A stretch of DNA of 64,000 bases from Prinsepia uniflora. Lineage: Eukaryota > Streptophyta > Magnoliopsida > Rosales > Rosaceae. Below, piece by piece: positions 35,412 to 48,592 of this stretch. The stretch is taken from the NCBI GenBank assembly GCA_032719365.1, contig CM064870.1:42998194-43062193 (forward strand), in the 5' to 3' direction. Each line of letters starts with the position of its first letter. The stretch's first letter is position 1. The notes beneath the pieces are model-generated. The model did not search any database, was not told the origin of the DNA, and worked only from the letters and a program-made list of their open reading frames with translations. Made by a program: the position numbers and the translations under genes.

Positions 35412-38400
35412 TGTAATGACCCGTCCCGAATTCTGGGATTAGATTAGTAACTAATCATGATTAGTGGGGTTAATCGGTGATTAGTTGGGCGAAATCGGAC
35501 GAACGATGCAAAATGACTATTTTGCCCCTAGTCGTAGGTAAAACGTTGACTTTTAATTCGGGCGGTCAAATGGACTTTGACCGATGACCGTGACGTAGTT
35601 TGGGACGTCACGAGTTCATAGACAGGTGGCACGTTCGATTCCGACATTCAAGGAGAAAGTTTTGACGTTCGGAAGTTCAAGGGCATTTTCGTAATTAGGA
35701 CGAAAGGGGGCAAAATTGTTGACTTTTCAAACGACATGGAATTTGCACATAAGTCGAGGATCAATGGGTAGGTCCCGAGACACCGAATCCATAGACAGGT
35801 GGCAGGCGTCAATTAGAGTTCGGATGACCAAGTTACGGGTCTAGAAGCGTGAGGGGCATTTTGGTAATTTGGTGAAGGAAGGGTAAAATGGTCATTTTGA
35901 GGCTGCAGTTTGAATTCAGTCGTGGTGGTCTGTGTGTGAATTGTTTAACTATTGAGTGGCAAGGGAACAGTGTGTGTGAGTGTGTTGAATTGGAATTTGA
36001 AGCTAATGGGTGATTTTGAATTGTTAAATAGGGCACGGGTGGCTTGTTTGTGCATTGAGTGGGAGGCAGGCGTGCCCTAGGACCGTGAAGAACCGAGCAG
36101 CATTGTTTTATTCTTCTGAGTGTTTTGAGCAGAGCACCAGTTGCATTTGATTAATTAAGGGAAGTAGCTTCATCAGATTCCAGGGAAGGACTGAGTGAGA
36201 GAACAGAGACAAAGAGAGAACACATCAATTCTGTTTAGTGTGTGAGTCGTGTGAGATCAAATGGTGATGAATCTTGCTTGTGACTGTTGTGAGAAAAACT
36301 GAGGAACAGGGGGATCGTGAAACCCCAATCCTCTCAAACTTGATCAATTGGTGGTAGAGTGTGAATGAGAAAGGGAGCATGGACTGTACAGAGCGTGACG
36401 GTGCTGACACGATGCGTCGTCGTGGACGGTGGCCTGAGGGGTGAGGAAAACAGAAAGGTACGAGCACCCTGTTTCATTCAAATGATGCTTGGACGTTGTG
36501 GGCTAAGACAAGGGCAGTGGTGAATAGGAGGTTGCTCAGGGAGGTCAGGGAAGGCAAATGAGGCTGAGCTCTAGGCTGGCCGTGGGCGGCAGCCCTGGAA
36601 CCCGAGGACAGGGTAAGTGTCTTCAGAAATGGTAATTAGGATTCGACTGTTTTTAATCGAAAGTGATAACTGGGAGTTGTTTCTGGCACTTCTAGGAATG
36701 TTTTGTGAGCAGAATGGAGCGAGGAGGTGACCAGGATTGCTACAACTCGAGGACCGACCAGGACCGGTTTAATTGACGATTTGGGAGGTAAGTTAGGTCT
36801 CTGATTCTTAGCTTTTGACGTCCGAAAACAATTAAGAATGATGGGACGAAGCCTTTGGGTTTGAAAGGAACGAAATTGGACTAGAATTAAGCAGAAAACC
36901 GCCCACGCCGGTTCAAAATTCGGACCGGATTTTGCAGACCAGTTCAGACCAGTCGACCTAAGGAAGAAGATGACACTGTTCACGCGCGTGGATTTCACTC
37001 GCAAAAAGTTCCAGACGCGCGTGAGGGCACGTGAAGGGTAGTTGGAGAATATTCTAACATGACTTTTAAAGTATTTGATGTAACGAACATTTTGGGATTG
37101 GTTTCGAGTCGATCGGACATCGTCTCGATAAGTTCTGGGATGTCCGAAGGTTTTAGGGTTTGGTTAAAAATAGTTAAAAACTCGGGAAAATTACGGGACT
37201 TTAATAGGAGGTTAATGAAGTGGTTAGTGACCCTCTAGTGTGATTTGGACAGGTTTGGGAGTCCCGGTGATGGTGACGAGGCCTGGGAAGGCCTATGGCA
37301 CGCGTATCGAGGCGCATTGTAGGACGGTCTGTGAGCGGACTTTGATTTTATAAATCTTATGCATGCATAACTGTTTTATATGGATTATGATTGTGATTAT
37401 ATGATGTTGATTTGGATATTGGTGAATTATATGGTTTCACGCATTTAGAGGCGACTTACGTGCTTGCACGTAAATCGAGATTTTTTCGATTTTACACTGA
37501 TTTTCAATACTTATGGTTTTGGATATGATTTCATGAAATGGTTTCGAAATTGGAAAGATAAACTCGGGCATAAGGCCCAATTTTTTTGGAAACCTCGGAC
37601 TTGGAGTCCAATTGAGTTACGTAATCGGGCAAGGGCCCAATTGCTTAATGAAATCGGGTCAGGGGCCTAGTTATTTACGAAATCGAGCTGAGACCCATTT
37701 GAGTTATATAATCGGGCCAGGGGCCCAGTTGATTTACAAAATCGGGCATGAGGCCCAGTTGGTTATAAATGCGATTTAGGTCCGGGGACCCTAAATAGGT
37801 TTGAATAAATGGTTTGGATTTGAAAATCAGATGTTTGGACTTGTGATGGTTTTACAGAAATTATGGACAGGGCCCTTGAGATGTTTTTGAAATGATTGAT
37901 AAACTATTTTCCATAAACCATCTTGATACCAGGATATGTGATGGTCTCCTACAGGTGTCTGGAACACTGGGGAAGTCACGGTGCATTGCCTGCGAGGGGT
38001 CATTATACGGAGATACCGGATCGTATGATGACTCAGGAGCATGATTGCTATGATTGGACGTCTGGGACGTCAGACATCTGGGATTTTAGAGATATTGACC
38101 CGGTGAGACCCCGGGTAGCACGCGTTGCTTATATCGTGAGATATGACATCTTGGACGTCGAGCGTCTGGAACGCTAGGCATCTGGGATGCCCAGGATGAT
38201 TTAAACAGGTTTCTTGAATGTTATGTATGGTTATGGTTTTGGACGGTGGCCTACTTGGAATTGGAATTTGGTTTTACGGTTTTGGGCTGAGTTCCCACAT
38301 TTGGTTTTGAGTTACGGTTTCTGGGCTAAAGCCCTAATGGTTGTTTTTAGTAAATAGTTTGCTTACTGGTTTTCGATGCACGCATACGTTTTAATGAAGG

Positions 38401-38669
38401 GCATAAATATCTTTGTGAAATTGTGTTTTATGAACTTATTTATTTTCGTCCACTCACAGTCTTTGTTATTTTTTAATGCCCTTCAGGTTGATCACGGATG
38501 CGACTGCATCAGAGACTGAGACATTGCATGCCTCCTCCATCGATCCTTGCGCACTCTGGAAGTTCATTGGGGCAGTGGCTTTAGGTTATTCCTTGTCTGA
38601 CACTTCATGTCAGACGGGAGCATGACACATCCCACGGTAATCCCGGGGGGATTGGGATGGGTCGTGTCA
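35412..38669 (+). repeat. 5' LTR of the plus-strand LARD-like element
   Basis: It starts TGTAATGACCCGTCCCG and ends GGGTCGTGTCA. The head contains two copies of a ~200-bp module with 'CATAGACAGGTGGCA' (about 35615 and 35795). An ACAGG/GTAAGT donor is at 36613, GGGCCC-type repeats are at 37560-37790, and a CCCTTCAG/GTTG acceptor is at 38486. The GATGAGTGACA hairpin found in most sister LTRs was not seen here. Confidence 0.92.
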
Positions 38670-41600
38670 AGTGGTATCAGAGCAGGTTTGCTCTTAGTGT
38701 GCGCACAAGTCGAGGGTGTGATGTCTCTTTGGGCTGCAGTTCGTTATCAACCTGATAGTTAGGGGGTCAGATGGATAGTTGGTGGGAATGAATCATGAAT
38801 AGTGGATAGAGTACGATTGGCCCGATACGTCGTGCGTTAGTGTGATTCGACCAAAGTGGGGTTGTTTGTGATGAACTAGTGATGTGAGACCGTCGGTTCG
38901 GTCATGTGATAGTAGATTGTTATGCTGCTGGGAGCAGCCGTGTTTTCGCCAGAACCCCAATTGAGTCATGGGAATCCCATTTGAGTAGTGACTTGGAAAT
39001 GTGAACCTCAATTGGGTAATGGTCTAAATGTGGAACCCTAGTTTATGATGGTTTGGAAAGGTGAACCTTAGTTGTGATAGATGAACTAGTATTGTGTGTC
39101 CGTAGTTGTTGAGGATTGGATGATTCTCCGAAGTCGGGGTGGTCTGTCGAGGCGAACCCCAGATTATGACTAGTGGATTGGAACTTGTGCTGCGACGAGC
39201 GATTGAGGTCGTGGATGGCCACGTGGATGACTCTAGTGAGTCTAGGCAGAACTATAGAGATTAGTTGTGAGATTTGAAGTGAATTGGTGGGATTCGATCC
39301 ACGGGTACGGTTATGAGATAAGATACGGAATCCTGAGTTGGACTGAATAATAGTGTGAGGGGTGGATGCGGATCTCGATAGCGATGACTGTTGGTCGACA
39401 ATCGTGTAGTGATGGCTGGCTATCGAGGGTGATTGATGTAGTTGTGTTAATTGAGGATTGGGGAACGTTCAGGGAGCGTTCAATACCTAGCTGTGGTGTG
39501 GCAGAGTGGTGGTACCTAGAGTGGTTGGGTACGCGGGACACAGAGTTTCTCCAACTTGAGCAGAGGTACGGGATTGTCGCTCGATATGAGCGGAGATCCA
39601 GAGTTGTCTAATTCGCACACTTAGTGCTGACGCTGACAGGTGATAGTGATGGTACTGGTACTAGCACCGGTGATGGTTCGGTATTAGTCACGAGTCGGGA
39701 TGTGACTCCGTCGAGATGGCCATATGTTCGGTATCTGTGGTTCGGGAGTGGATCACGGATAGTGATGGACTGGATAGGATCCAACGGTAGTTGAGACGTG
39801 AGGATCGAGTACTGTCATGAGGGATTAGTGACCAGTTGGTCAGTGTTGGTGAGAGTTGGTCAGTTATGGTGGTATGCAGAGATTTGACTGCAGATCACAG
39901 CATGGGTCTATTGTGACTCTCCAGTCGAGTGGTACATCAGATTAGGATGAATTGACATCCTTTTGGATGTACATATACGGTCGTAATCAGATGGATGAGT
40001 TGAATTGTTTTTTGACACATGGATGATGTCCGGATGAGCTAAGGACTTGAGAATCCATTCCGGATTGGTTACGGTTGGCTGCGGTTGACCATATCTCCTG
40101 AGTTTAGGATAGACTTGCTGTGGTGAAATTGGATTGTGAGAAATGAAATGGGTCATTGTAGTAGTTATCGACAGTCGTTGTTGGACGGAAGGGTCAGAGA
40201 AGGATTTCTAGCTCAGGAATAGAAACTATTAAGCGTGTTCTTATGTAGTTGGAACTTCGAAATCGAGAGATACTGTGATGGAGGTGACACGAGGGGTGCG
40301 GGTTTTCCACATTGGTAATAGGTATATCGAAGTCATTTTGGGTGACTTCTCAGGTTCTACTAGGGCAGATGATGGGTGTACCACCAGTACATTGGTCGTG
40401 TATTGGTTGGTGGACCTAGGATTTGTTTGGGTCATCAGGTGGAGTTGAGTATATCGAATTTAGGTGAACGAGATTTCTCATTTTCTGCTTGGTGGCAGAC
40501 GATGTTGGTTTATATGGCGTGGTGAGTGCAGCGAGTTTTATTTGCATTCACGTAGGATGAGTATTGGCGTCATCGTTTTGGATCATCCTTGGTTTTTCCC
40601 AGGTGGAATGACAAGGATCGATACGAAGTAATCAGTGAGAACCCACAGTCTCGGCGTGTCTCATCGTTAACTGATCTGTATAGATGTGGGAGTTGGTTGT
40701 CGAACGACGTGACAGTATGCAGATTAGTTGAGGGTGTAAGACCCTATGGTTTGGAATCTAGTAGTTAACTGTGTGGATCCTAGGTGAAGCTGGATTGTGA
40801 CGTTTGTAGTCCGGGACGCAGTATTGAATCTGGGTAATGATCTTGATGATCCATATAGGGGGGAGAGTTTATCACCCTTACCTTGGTATGTGAGTCGTAA
40901 ATCACGGGACTGAACTTCTTTTCGAAGTGAATCCCGTATGGTATATTACTCGGGTGAGTAGGTTTCCGACGTTGACGGATTTTGTCAACCTTAGACGTGT
41001 GGATGTTGGGATTGGCTCCCCTATGAAGTCAATCGAATGTATTGAGCAGGTAACCGATAGGTTAGATTTTGGTGTGTCTTGGTAGACGTGAATGAGATTT
41101 CGGGTTTTGGAATCGAATTTCTGGGTGACAATTCAGGATTCGATTTTGGAAACTTGAAAGTGGATTTCTGGATTTGGGTACTGAATGATTATTCCAAATG
41201 CTAGCTTACGGAATAATGATTTCGGATTCGGATTTGGAAATGGGTTAAGAATATGATGTCTGGGTTTGGATTCGGGATTTCTTACGAAATTGCGGATTCG
41301 GATTTGGATTTGGAACTAGATGATGGGTGGAGTTTCGAATTGTCTAATGCTGGAGTGGAAAAATGGACTCCATTATTGGAACATGTTTGGCTATGACCTA
41401 GGTGGTTGTAGTCTGGTCGATGGATAGATGTGTGTACTTTGTACATGGTTCGAGGTACGATACTTTGCAGACTTGTGGTGCCTGGTGACGATATACGGGT
41501 TATACCTGAGGTATGTCGGTGAGCGTGATGGTAGTCGGATTGGTTCTGATACCATTGGATTAGTTGAGGTCGTGGACTGGACATTGGATACTATCCAGTG

Positions 41601-42159
41601 GGTCATATTGGTTATGATGGGTTCAGTTACACACAGGTCGAGTGAGGTGTTGATTGATGTATTCTCGAGTCGAGTAAGTTGGTGGTTAGTGTAACCACGA
41701 GTGAGTATAGTGTCAGTTTTTGACTGACAACTGTCAAGTGGTGACAGATTGTCGGGATGTGTCAACGTGGATTGTTGAGTGAGGTCTGATGACTCCCAGT
41801 GGGAGCAGACGCCAGGATAGATTGGTGATTGAGAAAGGAACCGTCGAGTTGTTGTGTCAACGAAATGGTAGATTTGACAAGTGGTGTCAATTCGAAACGT
41901 GTGGTTTCCGTCATTCGACGGGGTCGAATGTAGTCAATACGACGTGAATACTAGTGGTACGTTTGGGTGCAGACAAGTATTGTTCTGATTAGTTGGTGTA
42001 CGAGTGTACACGGGTTGCGAGGTCGATTGTACTTTCCACGGGGTGTTTGTGGAATCAGGATAGTTGGAATTTCGAGAACGAAACTAATTAAGGAGGGAAG
42101 AACAGTTGAGATTAGATTAGTTGGAATTTCGAGGACGAAATTAATTAAGGAGGGAAGGT
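38670..42159 (+). other. non-coding internal region of the plus-strand LARD-like element
   Basis: It begins with the primer site and ends with the polypurine tract (42144-42159), preceded by two near-identical 'TTGGAATTTCGAGRACGAAA' segments (about 42063 and 42121). The blocks shared with the other two internal regions are in the same order, which supports common descent. Open frames reach about 124 codons on the minus strand but show no family motif and are not conserved, so I treat them as chance. Confidence 0.8.
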
Positions 42160-43236
42160 TGTAACGACCCGTCCCGAATTCTGTGATTAGATTAGTAACT
42201 AATCATGATTAGTGGGGTTAATCGGTGATTAGTTGGGCGAAATCGGACGAACGATGCAAAATGACCGTTTTGCCCCTAGTCGTGGGTAAAACGTTGACTT
42301 TTAATTCGGAGGTCAAATGGACTTTAACCGATGACAGTGACGTAGTTTGGGACTTCACGAGTTCATAGAAAGGTGGCACGTTCCATTCCGACATTCAAGG
42401 AGAAAGTTTTGACGTTCGGAAGTTCAAGGGCATTTCGTAATTAGGACGAAAGGGGGGAAATTGTTGACTTTTCAAACGACATGAAATTTGCACGTAAGTC
42501 GAGGACCCTTGGGTAGGTCCCGAGAATTTGAATCCGTAGACAGGTGGCAGGCGTCAATCGGAGTTCGAATGACCAAGTTACGGGTCTAGAAGCGTGAGGG
42601 GCATTTTGGTAAGTTGGTGAAGGAAAGGTAAAATGGTCATTTTGAGGCTGTAGTTTGAATTCAGCCGTGGTGGTCTGTGTGTGAATTGTGTAACTATTGA
42701 GTGGCAAGTGCACAGTGTGTATGAGTGTGTTGAATTGGAATTTGAAGCTAGTGGGTGATTTTGAATTGTTAAACAGGGCACAGGTGGCTTGTTTGTGCAT
42801 TGAGTGGGAAGCAGGCATGCCCTAGGATCGTGAAGAACCGAGCAGCATTGTTTTATTCTTCTGAGTGTTTTGAACAGAGCACCAGTTGCATTTGATTAAT
42901 TAATGGAAGTAGCTTCATCAGATTCCTGAGAAGGACTGAGTGAGAGAACAGAGACAAAGAGAGAACACATCAATTCTGTTCAGTGTGTGAGTCGTGTGAG
43001 ATCAAATGGTGATGAATCTTGGTTGTGACTGTTGTTAGAAAAACTGAGGAACAGGGGGATCGTGAAAGCCCAATCCTCTCAAACTCGATCAATTGGTGGT
43101 AGAGTGTGAATGAGAAAGGGGGCATGGACTGTACAGAGCGTGACAGTGCTGACACGATGCGCCGTCGTGGACGGTGGCCTGAGGGGTGAGGAAAACAGAG
43201 AGGTACGAGCACCTAGTTTCATTCAAATGGTGCTTG

Positions 43237-46222
43237 TGACAGGACCCGCCCCGATCCCACAGGGACCACAAGGGGACGTGCCCTGCTCCCGTCTGACACC
43301 CAATAATTCATACCAATTTTAACCTCAAAACATTTAAAAGCATAAATAACCAAATTAAAGTCATACATAAAATCCGAATTAAACGAATGTCAGACAAGGG
43401 ATATAATCCAAAATTACAAATTTGCGAGCACGACTCTAAAGTAATCCTGCGGGTACACCGCCCAGCAGGGGTTCAGGTACGCAGAAGTAGATCTATGCCT
43501 CAGCCTCTGGTTCCTCCTCTACCTCAGTTTCCCGACCTGGAGGGGTTATCAAAACAGTAAGGGTGAGTGGACCGAAACACAAGTTTATGAAATCGTTTGA
43601 TAAGTAAAACATATAATTTACCCCTCCGTTTTCCAAATATGCGTGCACCATAATTCCAAAATCATAAACCATATAATATGAACCATAAGGCATATAGCAA
43701 AACCATAACCATAATTTTAGTTGCTGCACTATACACTCCAATCCCGACATCCCTGATGTCTGACGTCCCTGACGTCCAATAGGTCACAATCACAAGGCTA
43801 CGCGTGCCACTCGGGTCTCAATTTCCGAGTTCAATCCCCGAACCCCGTTCGGGTACAGCATCCCCGATGCTTAGCGTCATAGACGCTGGACGTACTAGAC
43901 GTCCGTGACCTCTCCGGGGTACCTCATCCGGAGGAGACAATACAATATGGAAGGATCTATACAGTGCAGTCACAAATACATTTTATTGATATCCACATGC
44001 AAACATATATATACATAGATAGAATCCGAACCAACCATTCAGTTTCACCGGACGGGTCTCAAGCCCAAATACCGTGAAACGTGCCATAACCACACTTTCC
44101 ATATCATCAAAACCATCATTGTTTTAGCATGTGAATAAGTATAATAAAACCAGAAAACATTTATGCACACAAGGGTTTAAGAAAATGGCCCACTCACAGT
44201 ACAATCCTGCTAGAAACCGAACGTATACCCTCGTCCTGGTACAAATGTACAATCCCTGTCAAATCCAAGTATTCGTAAAGGTCAAATTAAACCCCCAACA
44301 TTCAACCATGAAAGCCTAGGTCGAAACCGACCCGGGAAAGCCGCCCGAACGCGCTTCCCAAGGCAATAAACCTTATTTTGACCAACTTAATGATCTCCGA
44401 TCGACCCGAAACCACCGCCATTGGATCCGGATCGTCGAAACCTAAAGAATGGTGGTGGTCCCACCAGAAACACTGTTCACACGCGCCCCCACGCGCCGGT
44501 CAACGCGGCGGTCAACGCAGGAACAGTTCCTGCTAACGTCATCGCTGACGTCACTGCTGACGTCAGCATGACGTCATGCTGACGTCATCTGACAGCTGGC
44601 AGGTCTGACATGTCAGACTCTGATAGGTGCCACGTGTCACCATCTGATTGGTCCACCTCACTGATCTGTCAGACCACGTGTCAGATCTGACATGTGCCAC
44701 GTGTCAGCACGGCACTGGTCCACGTCACTGACATGTCAATGACACGTGGCAGTCCCTGACTGGTCCACGTCACTGACATGTCAGTGCTGACTGTGCACTG
44801 ACATGTGACACGTGTCGGCTCACGGTTGGTCCACGTCATCTGACAGACTGACAGGGTGCCACGTCAGCACCACTGTCATCAGACGGGTTGACCCGTTTTC
44901 CTGCAACTCGGGTCGATCAGACCCGCGATCGAGACCCGGTTGCCATTCCTTCATTTCTGGGTCATTTTCAGTCCTTTCAATTCCTAAATACTCGTCCTAG
45001 TCCCTAGATTGGTTCTATGTAATTAGAATTAGGTTTTAGGTCTAGGAGGTTACCTGAGACTCGACGGGAAGCTTGGTTGCCGGTTCTGGTAATCCTTCCC
45101 GGTGAGTCGACGGTTGTTCAGCCCTGGTCCTGGTTCCAAAATGGTCGTCAAGGTCACCTAGACGAGTCCTAACAACAACTCAATGATGTCAACGTCACAA
45201 TCAGGTGTTTTGAAGCCGGGAAGGAAAATGGTTACCTACGGGTTTAACGTCCGAACGCCGCCGTGTCGCCGCCGTACACTGTCAGGGTCAGCTCCTTGCC
45301 GTCCAGTAGTCACGGTGGTCACAACCGCACGTTGGTTCCAGGCCTAGATCAAAGGTTGGGATGGTTTGGTGACTTGGGTTCCGCGGGTTTCCTTCACGGG
45401 TTTGGAAGGATGCCGCCGTGCAGGGTGGCCGTGGAGCGGTGGCCGGCGTCAGGGGTGTGGCTGCTGGTTGTCTGAGGTGTGGGGTTGAGTGGTGGTGGCT
45501 GATGGGCTGGTTCCAGGGAGAAATCGCACACACGGTTTAAGGGAATGAACACATGGGTGCATGAACTCATGGACTTTTAATACTGAATAGGAAAATGAAT
45601 CAAGGGCCAGGATTAAATCTCAGAATGAGATCAAAGGCTGAGATCAAATCAAAGGATTTCAGATCTAAGGGCTGTAATTTAAAGCAGATTTAAATGATAA
45701 TTAATCCAATAGTGGATCTGATCCAATCTAGCCAATGGGTGAGTGACACTTGTCACTCACCAGATGTCCTCCAATCAGATTTCCTGAATTTAATATTCGA
45801 CACGAAAACCGAGACACGAACTTCCCGAATTCACGTTTCTGACCATAACTTCCTCGTACGAAGTCCGATTTCGGCGTGCCGCCTGTCTACGGACTCAGGA
45901 CGTCGAGGCCTACCCAACGGTCCTAGAGTCAACTGAAAATTAGTTGTCAAAAGAAAAGTCAACATTTTCCCCCGAGAGTCCAAATTACGGTAATGCCCCT
46001 GAACTTCCGATAGTCATAACTTTTACCCTGATCGTCCGAATTGGACGTGCCACCTGTCTATGAACTCGTGACGTCCCGAACTACGTCACGGTCATAGGTC
46101 AAGGTCCATTTAGTTCATCAATCAAAAAGTCAACAATTTGACCATACCATTCACAGGGGTAAAATCGTCAAATCACACATTAAATTACAATATGGAAATC
46201 CTCGAATTTCCGGGGTGTTACA
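43237..46222 (-). mobile_element. inverted solo LTR (2,986 bp), TSD GCTTG
   Basis: On the minus strand it starts TGTAACACCCCGG and ends GGGTCCTGTCA. The duplication GCTTG is perfect (43232-43236 and 46223-46227), and the uninterrupted 5' LTR (about 36486) shows the empty site. Its ends and the ACGT-rich array resemble the solo LTR at 14455, but 43676-44110 is nearly identical to the 12578-13010 part of the minus-strand LARD LTR. This points to a mosaic origin. It carries a hairpin at 45738-45761 with a paired base change. Confidence 0.95.
44531..44880. promoter_or_regulatory. dense array of TGACGTCA, CACGTG and TGACATGTCA sites
   Basis: Four TGACGTCA sites lie in 44544-44588, followed by about 290 bp holding repeated CCACGTGTCA, GGTCCACGTCA, CTGACATGTCAG and GCCACGTCAG motifs. 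These are ACGT-core (G-box, C-box and hybrid) elements bound by plant bZIP factors. CTGACATGTCAG palindromes alternate with them. It is the same LTR segment as 15660-15835 and 59336-59535. Regulatory function is inferred. Confidence 0.65.
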
Positions 46223-48320
46223 GCTTGGACGTTGTGGGCTAAGACAAGGGCATTGTTGAACAGGAGGTTGCTCAGGGAGGTCAGGGAACGCAAATGAGGC
46301 TGAGCTCGAGGCTAACCGTAGGCGGCATCCCTGGAACCCGAGGACAGGGTAAGTGTCTTCAGAAATGGAAACTAGGGTTCGATTGTTTTTAATCGAAAGT
46401 GATAACTGGGAGTTGTTTCTGTCTCTTCTAGGAATGTTTTGGGAGCAGAATGGAGTGAGGAGGTGACCAGGATTGCTACAACTCGAGGACCGACCAGGAC
46501 CGGTTTAATTGACAATTTGGGAGGTAAGCTAGGTCTTTGATTCTTAGCTTTTGACGTCCGAAAACAATTAAGAATGAAGGGACGAAGTTTTTGGGTTTGA
46601 AACAAACAAAATTGGACTAGAATTAAGCAGAAAACCACCCAAGCTGGTTCAAAATTCGAACCGTATTTGCAGACCGGTCGACCTGAGGAAGACGATAACA
46701 CTGTTCTCGCGCATAATGTTCCAGACGCGCGTGGGGCGCATGAAGGGTATTTGGGGAATATTCCAACATGACTTTTAAAGTATTTGATGTAACGAACATT
46801 TTGGGATTGGTTTCGAGTTGATCGGACATCGTCTCCATAAGTTCCGGGATGTCAGAAGGTTTTAGGGTTCGGTTAAAAATAGTTAAAAACTCCGGAAAAT
46901 TACTGGACATTAATAGGAGGTTAATGAAGAGGTTAGTGACCCTCTAGTGTGATTTGGACAGTTTTGGGAGTCCCGGTGATGGTGGCGAGGCCCCGGAAAG
47001 CCTTTGACACGCGTATCGAGGCGCATTGTAGGGCGGTTTGTGGGTAAACTTTGATTTTATAAATATTATGCATGCATAACTGTTTTATATGGATTAATGA
47101 ATGTGATTATATAATGTTGATTTGGATATTGGTGAATTATATGATTTCACGCATTTCTAGGCAATTTACGTGCTTGCACGTAAATCGAGGTTTTTCCAGT
47201 TTTACACTGATTTTCCATACTTATGGTTTTGGATATGATTTCATGAAATGGTTTCAAAATTGGAAAGATAAACTCAGGCATGAGGCCCAATTGTTTTGGA
47301 AACCTTGGACTTGGAGTCCAATTGAGTTACGTAATCAGGTCGGGGGCCCAATTGCTTTATGAAATCGGGCCAGGGGCCCAGTTATTTACGAAATCGTGCA
47401 TGAGGCCCAGTTGGTTATGAATGCGATTTTGGGCCGGGGATCCTAAATGGGTTTGAATAAATGGTTTTGGATTTGAAAATCAGATGTTTGGACTTGTGAT
47501 GGTTTTATGGAAATTCCGGGCAGGGCCCTTCAGATTTTTTGAAATGATTGATAAATTTTTTTCCATATACCATCTTGATACCAGGATATGTGATGGTCTC
47601 CTGCAGGTGTCTGGGACACTGAGGAAGTCACAGTGCATTGCCTGCGAGGGGTCATTATACGGAGATACCGGACCGTATGATGACTCCGGAGCAGGAATGC
47701 TATGATTGGACTTCTGGGACGTTAGACATCTGGGATGTCAGAGATATTGACCCGGTGAGACTCCAGGTAGCACGCGTTGCTTATAACTTGAGATATGACA
47801 TCTGGGACGTCGAGCGTCTGGGATGCTAGGCCTCTAGGATGCCCAGGATGGTTTAAACAGGTTTTCTTGAATGCTATGTATGGTTATGGTTTTGGGCGGT
47901 GGCCCACTTGGAATTGGAATTTGGTTTTACGGTTTTGGGCTGAGTTCCCACATTTGGTTTTGAGTTATGGTTTCTGGGCTAAGGCCTAATGGTTGTTTTT
48001 AGTAAATAGTTTGCTTACTGGTTTTCGATGCATGCATACGTTTTATTGAAGGGCATAAATATCTTTATGAAATTGTGTTTTATGAACTTATTTATTTTCG
48101 TCCACTCACAGTCTTTGTTGTTTTTAATGCCCTTCAGGTTGATCACGGATGCGACTGCAGCAGAGACTGGGACATTGCATGCCTCCTCCATCGATCCTTG
48201 CGCACTCTGTAAGTTCGTTGGGGCAGTGGCTTTAGGTTATTCCTTGTCTGACACTTCGTGTCAGACGGGAGGATGACAAATCCCACGGTAATCCCGGGGG
48301 GATTGGGATGGGTCATGTCA

Positions 48321-48592
48321 TTATAGGTCTAGAACCATTTTTCATACTATTCATGGTTACACGTTTTACGTGTATTTAACTTTTGGGTTTATCTTGAGTG
48401 GTCCCAAAATATCAGTTTTGGACCAATAGATGAGTGACACTTGTCACTCATCCATTGATCCTCATCTTCGTGCATACATCTCACCTCCTTTCTTCCATTT
48501 TCATTCACCCAAACTGAAACCTCATTCCCCAATTCATCCTCTCCATCTAGTATCAGTTGACGACCATAGAGAGTGGCTAAGAGAGGACATAA
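48321..48592 (+). mobile_element. LTR head, second part (continues 35181-35411)
   Basis: Resumes TAGGTCTAGAACCATTTTTC and aligns with 58636-58893 up to about 48592 (GAGAGTGGCTAAGAGAGG). It then diverges completely. It contains the hairpin (48429-48452). Confidence 0.82.

Larger units (their letters stand above)
35412..48320 (+). mobile_element. complete long-LTR non-coding retrotransposon (LARD-like), plus strand
   Basis: The 5' LTR is 35412-38669 (3,258 bp), the primer site TGGTATCAGAGC is at 38672-38683, the internal region is 38670-42159, and the polypurine tract AAGGAGGGAAGGT abuts the 3' LTR at 42160-48320. The 3' LTR contains a nested solo LTR; without it, it is about 3,170 bp. The flanks are TTACG (35407-35411) and TTATA (48321-48325), identical if one CpG has decayed to TpA. 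The paralogous site at about 58631 shows the empty target. The LTRs differ by several percent with indels, so it is older than the minus-strand element at 12173. The interior has no gag or pol. Confidence 0.92.
42160..48320 (+). repeat. 3' LTR of the plus-strand LARD-like element (interrupted)
   Basis: LTR parts 42160-43236 and 46223-48320, separated by the inverted solo LTR. It starts TGTAACGACCCGTCCCG right after AAGGAGGGAAGGT. It ends GGGTCATGTCA at 48320. Confidence 0.92.

Noticed and set aside
38672..38683. Initiator-tRNA-like sequence
   Set aside because: Only the 12-nt complement of the tRNA 3' end is present, at the expected primer-site position. There is no tRNA fold nearby.
41391..41765. 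124-codon minus-strand open frame inside the plus-strand LARD-like element
   Set aside because: It is opposite to the element and not preserved in the related interior at 17748-21431. It is low-complexity Thr/Ser/Pro/His-rich, so probably chance.
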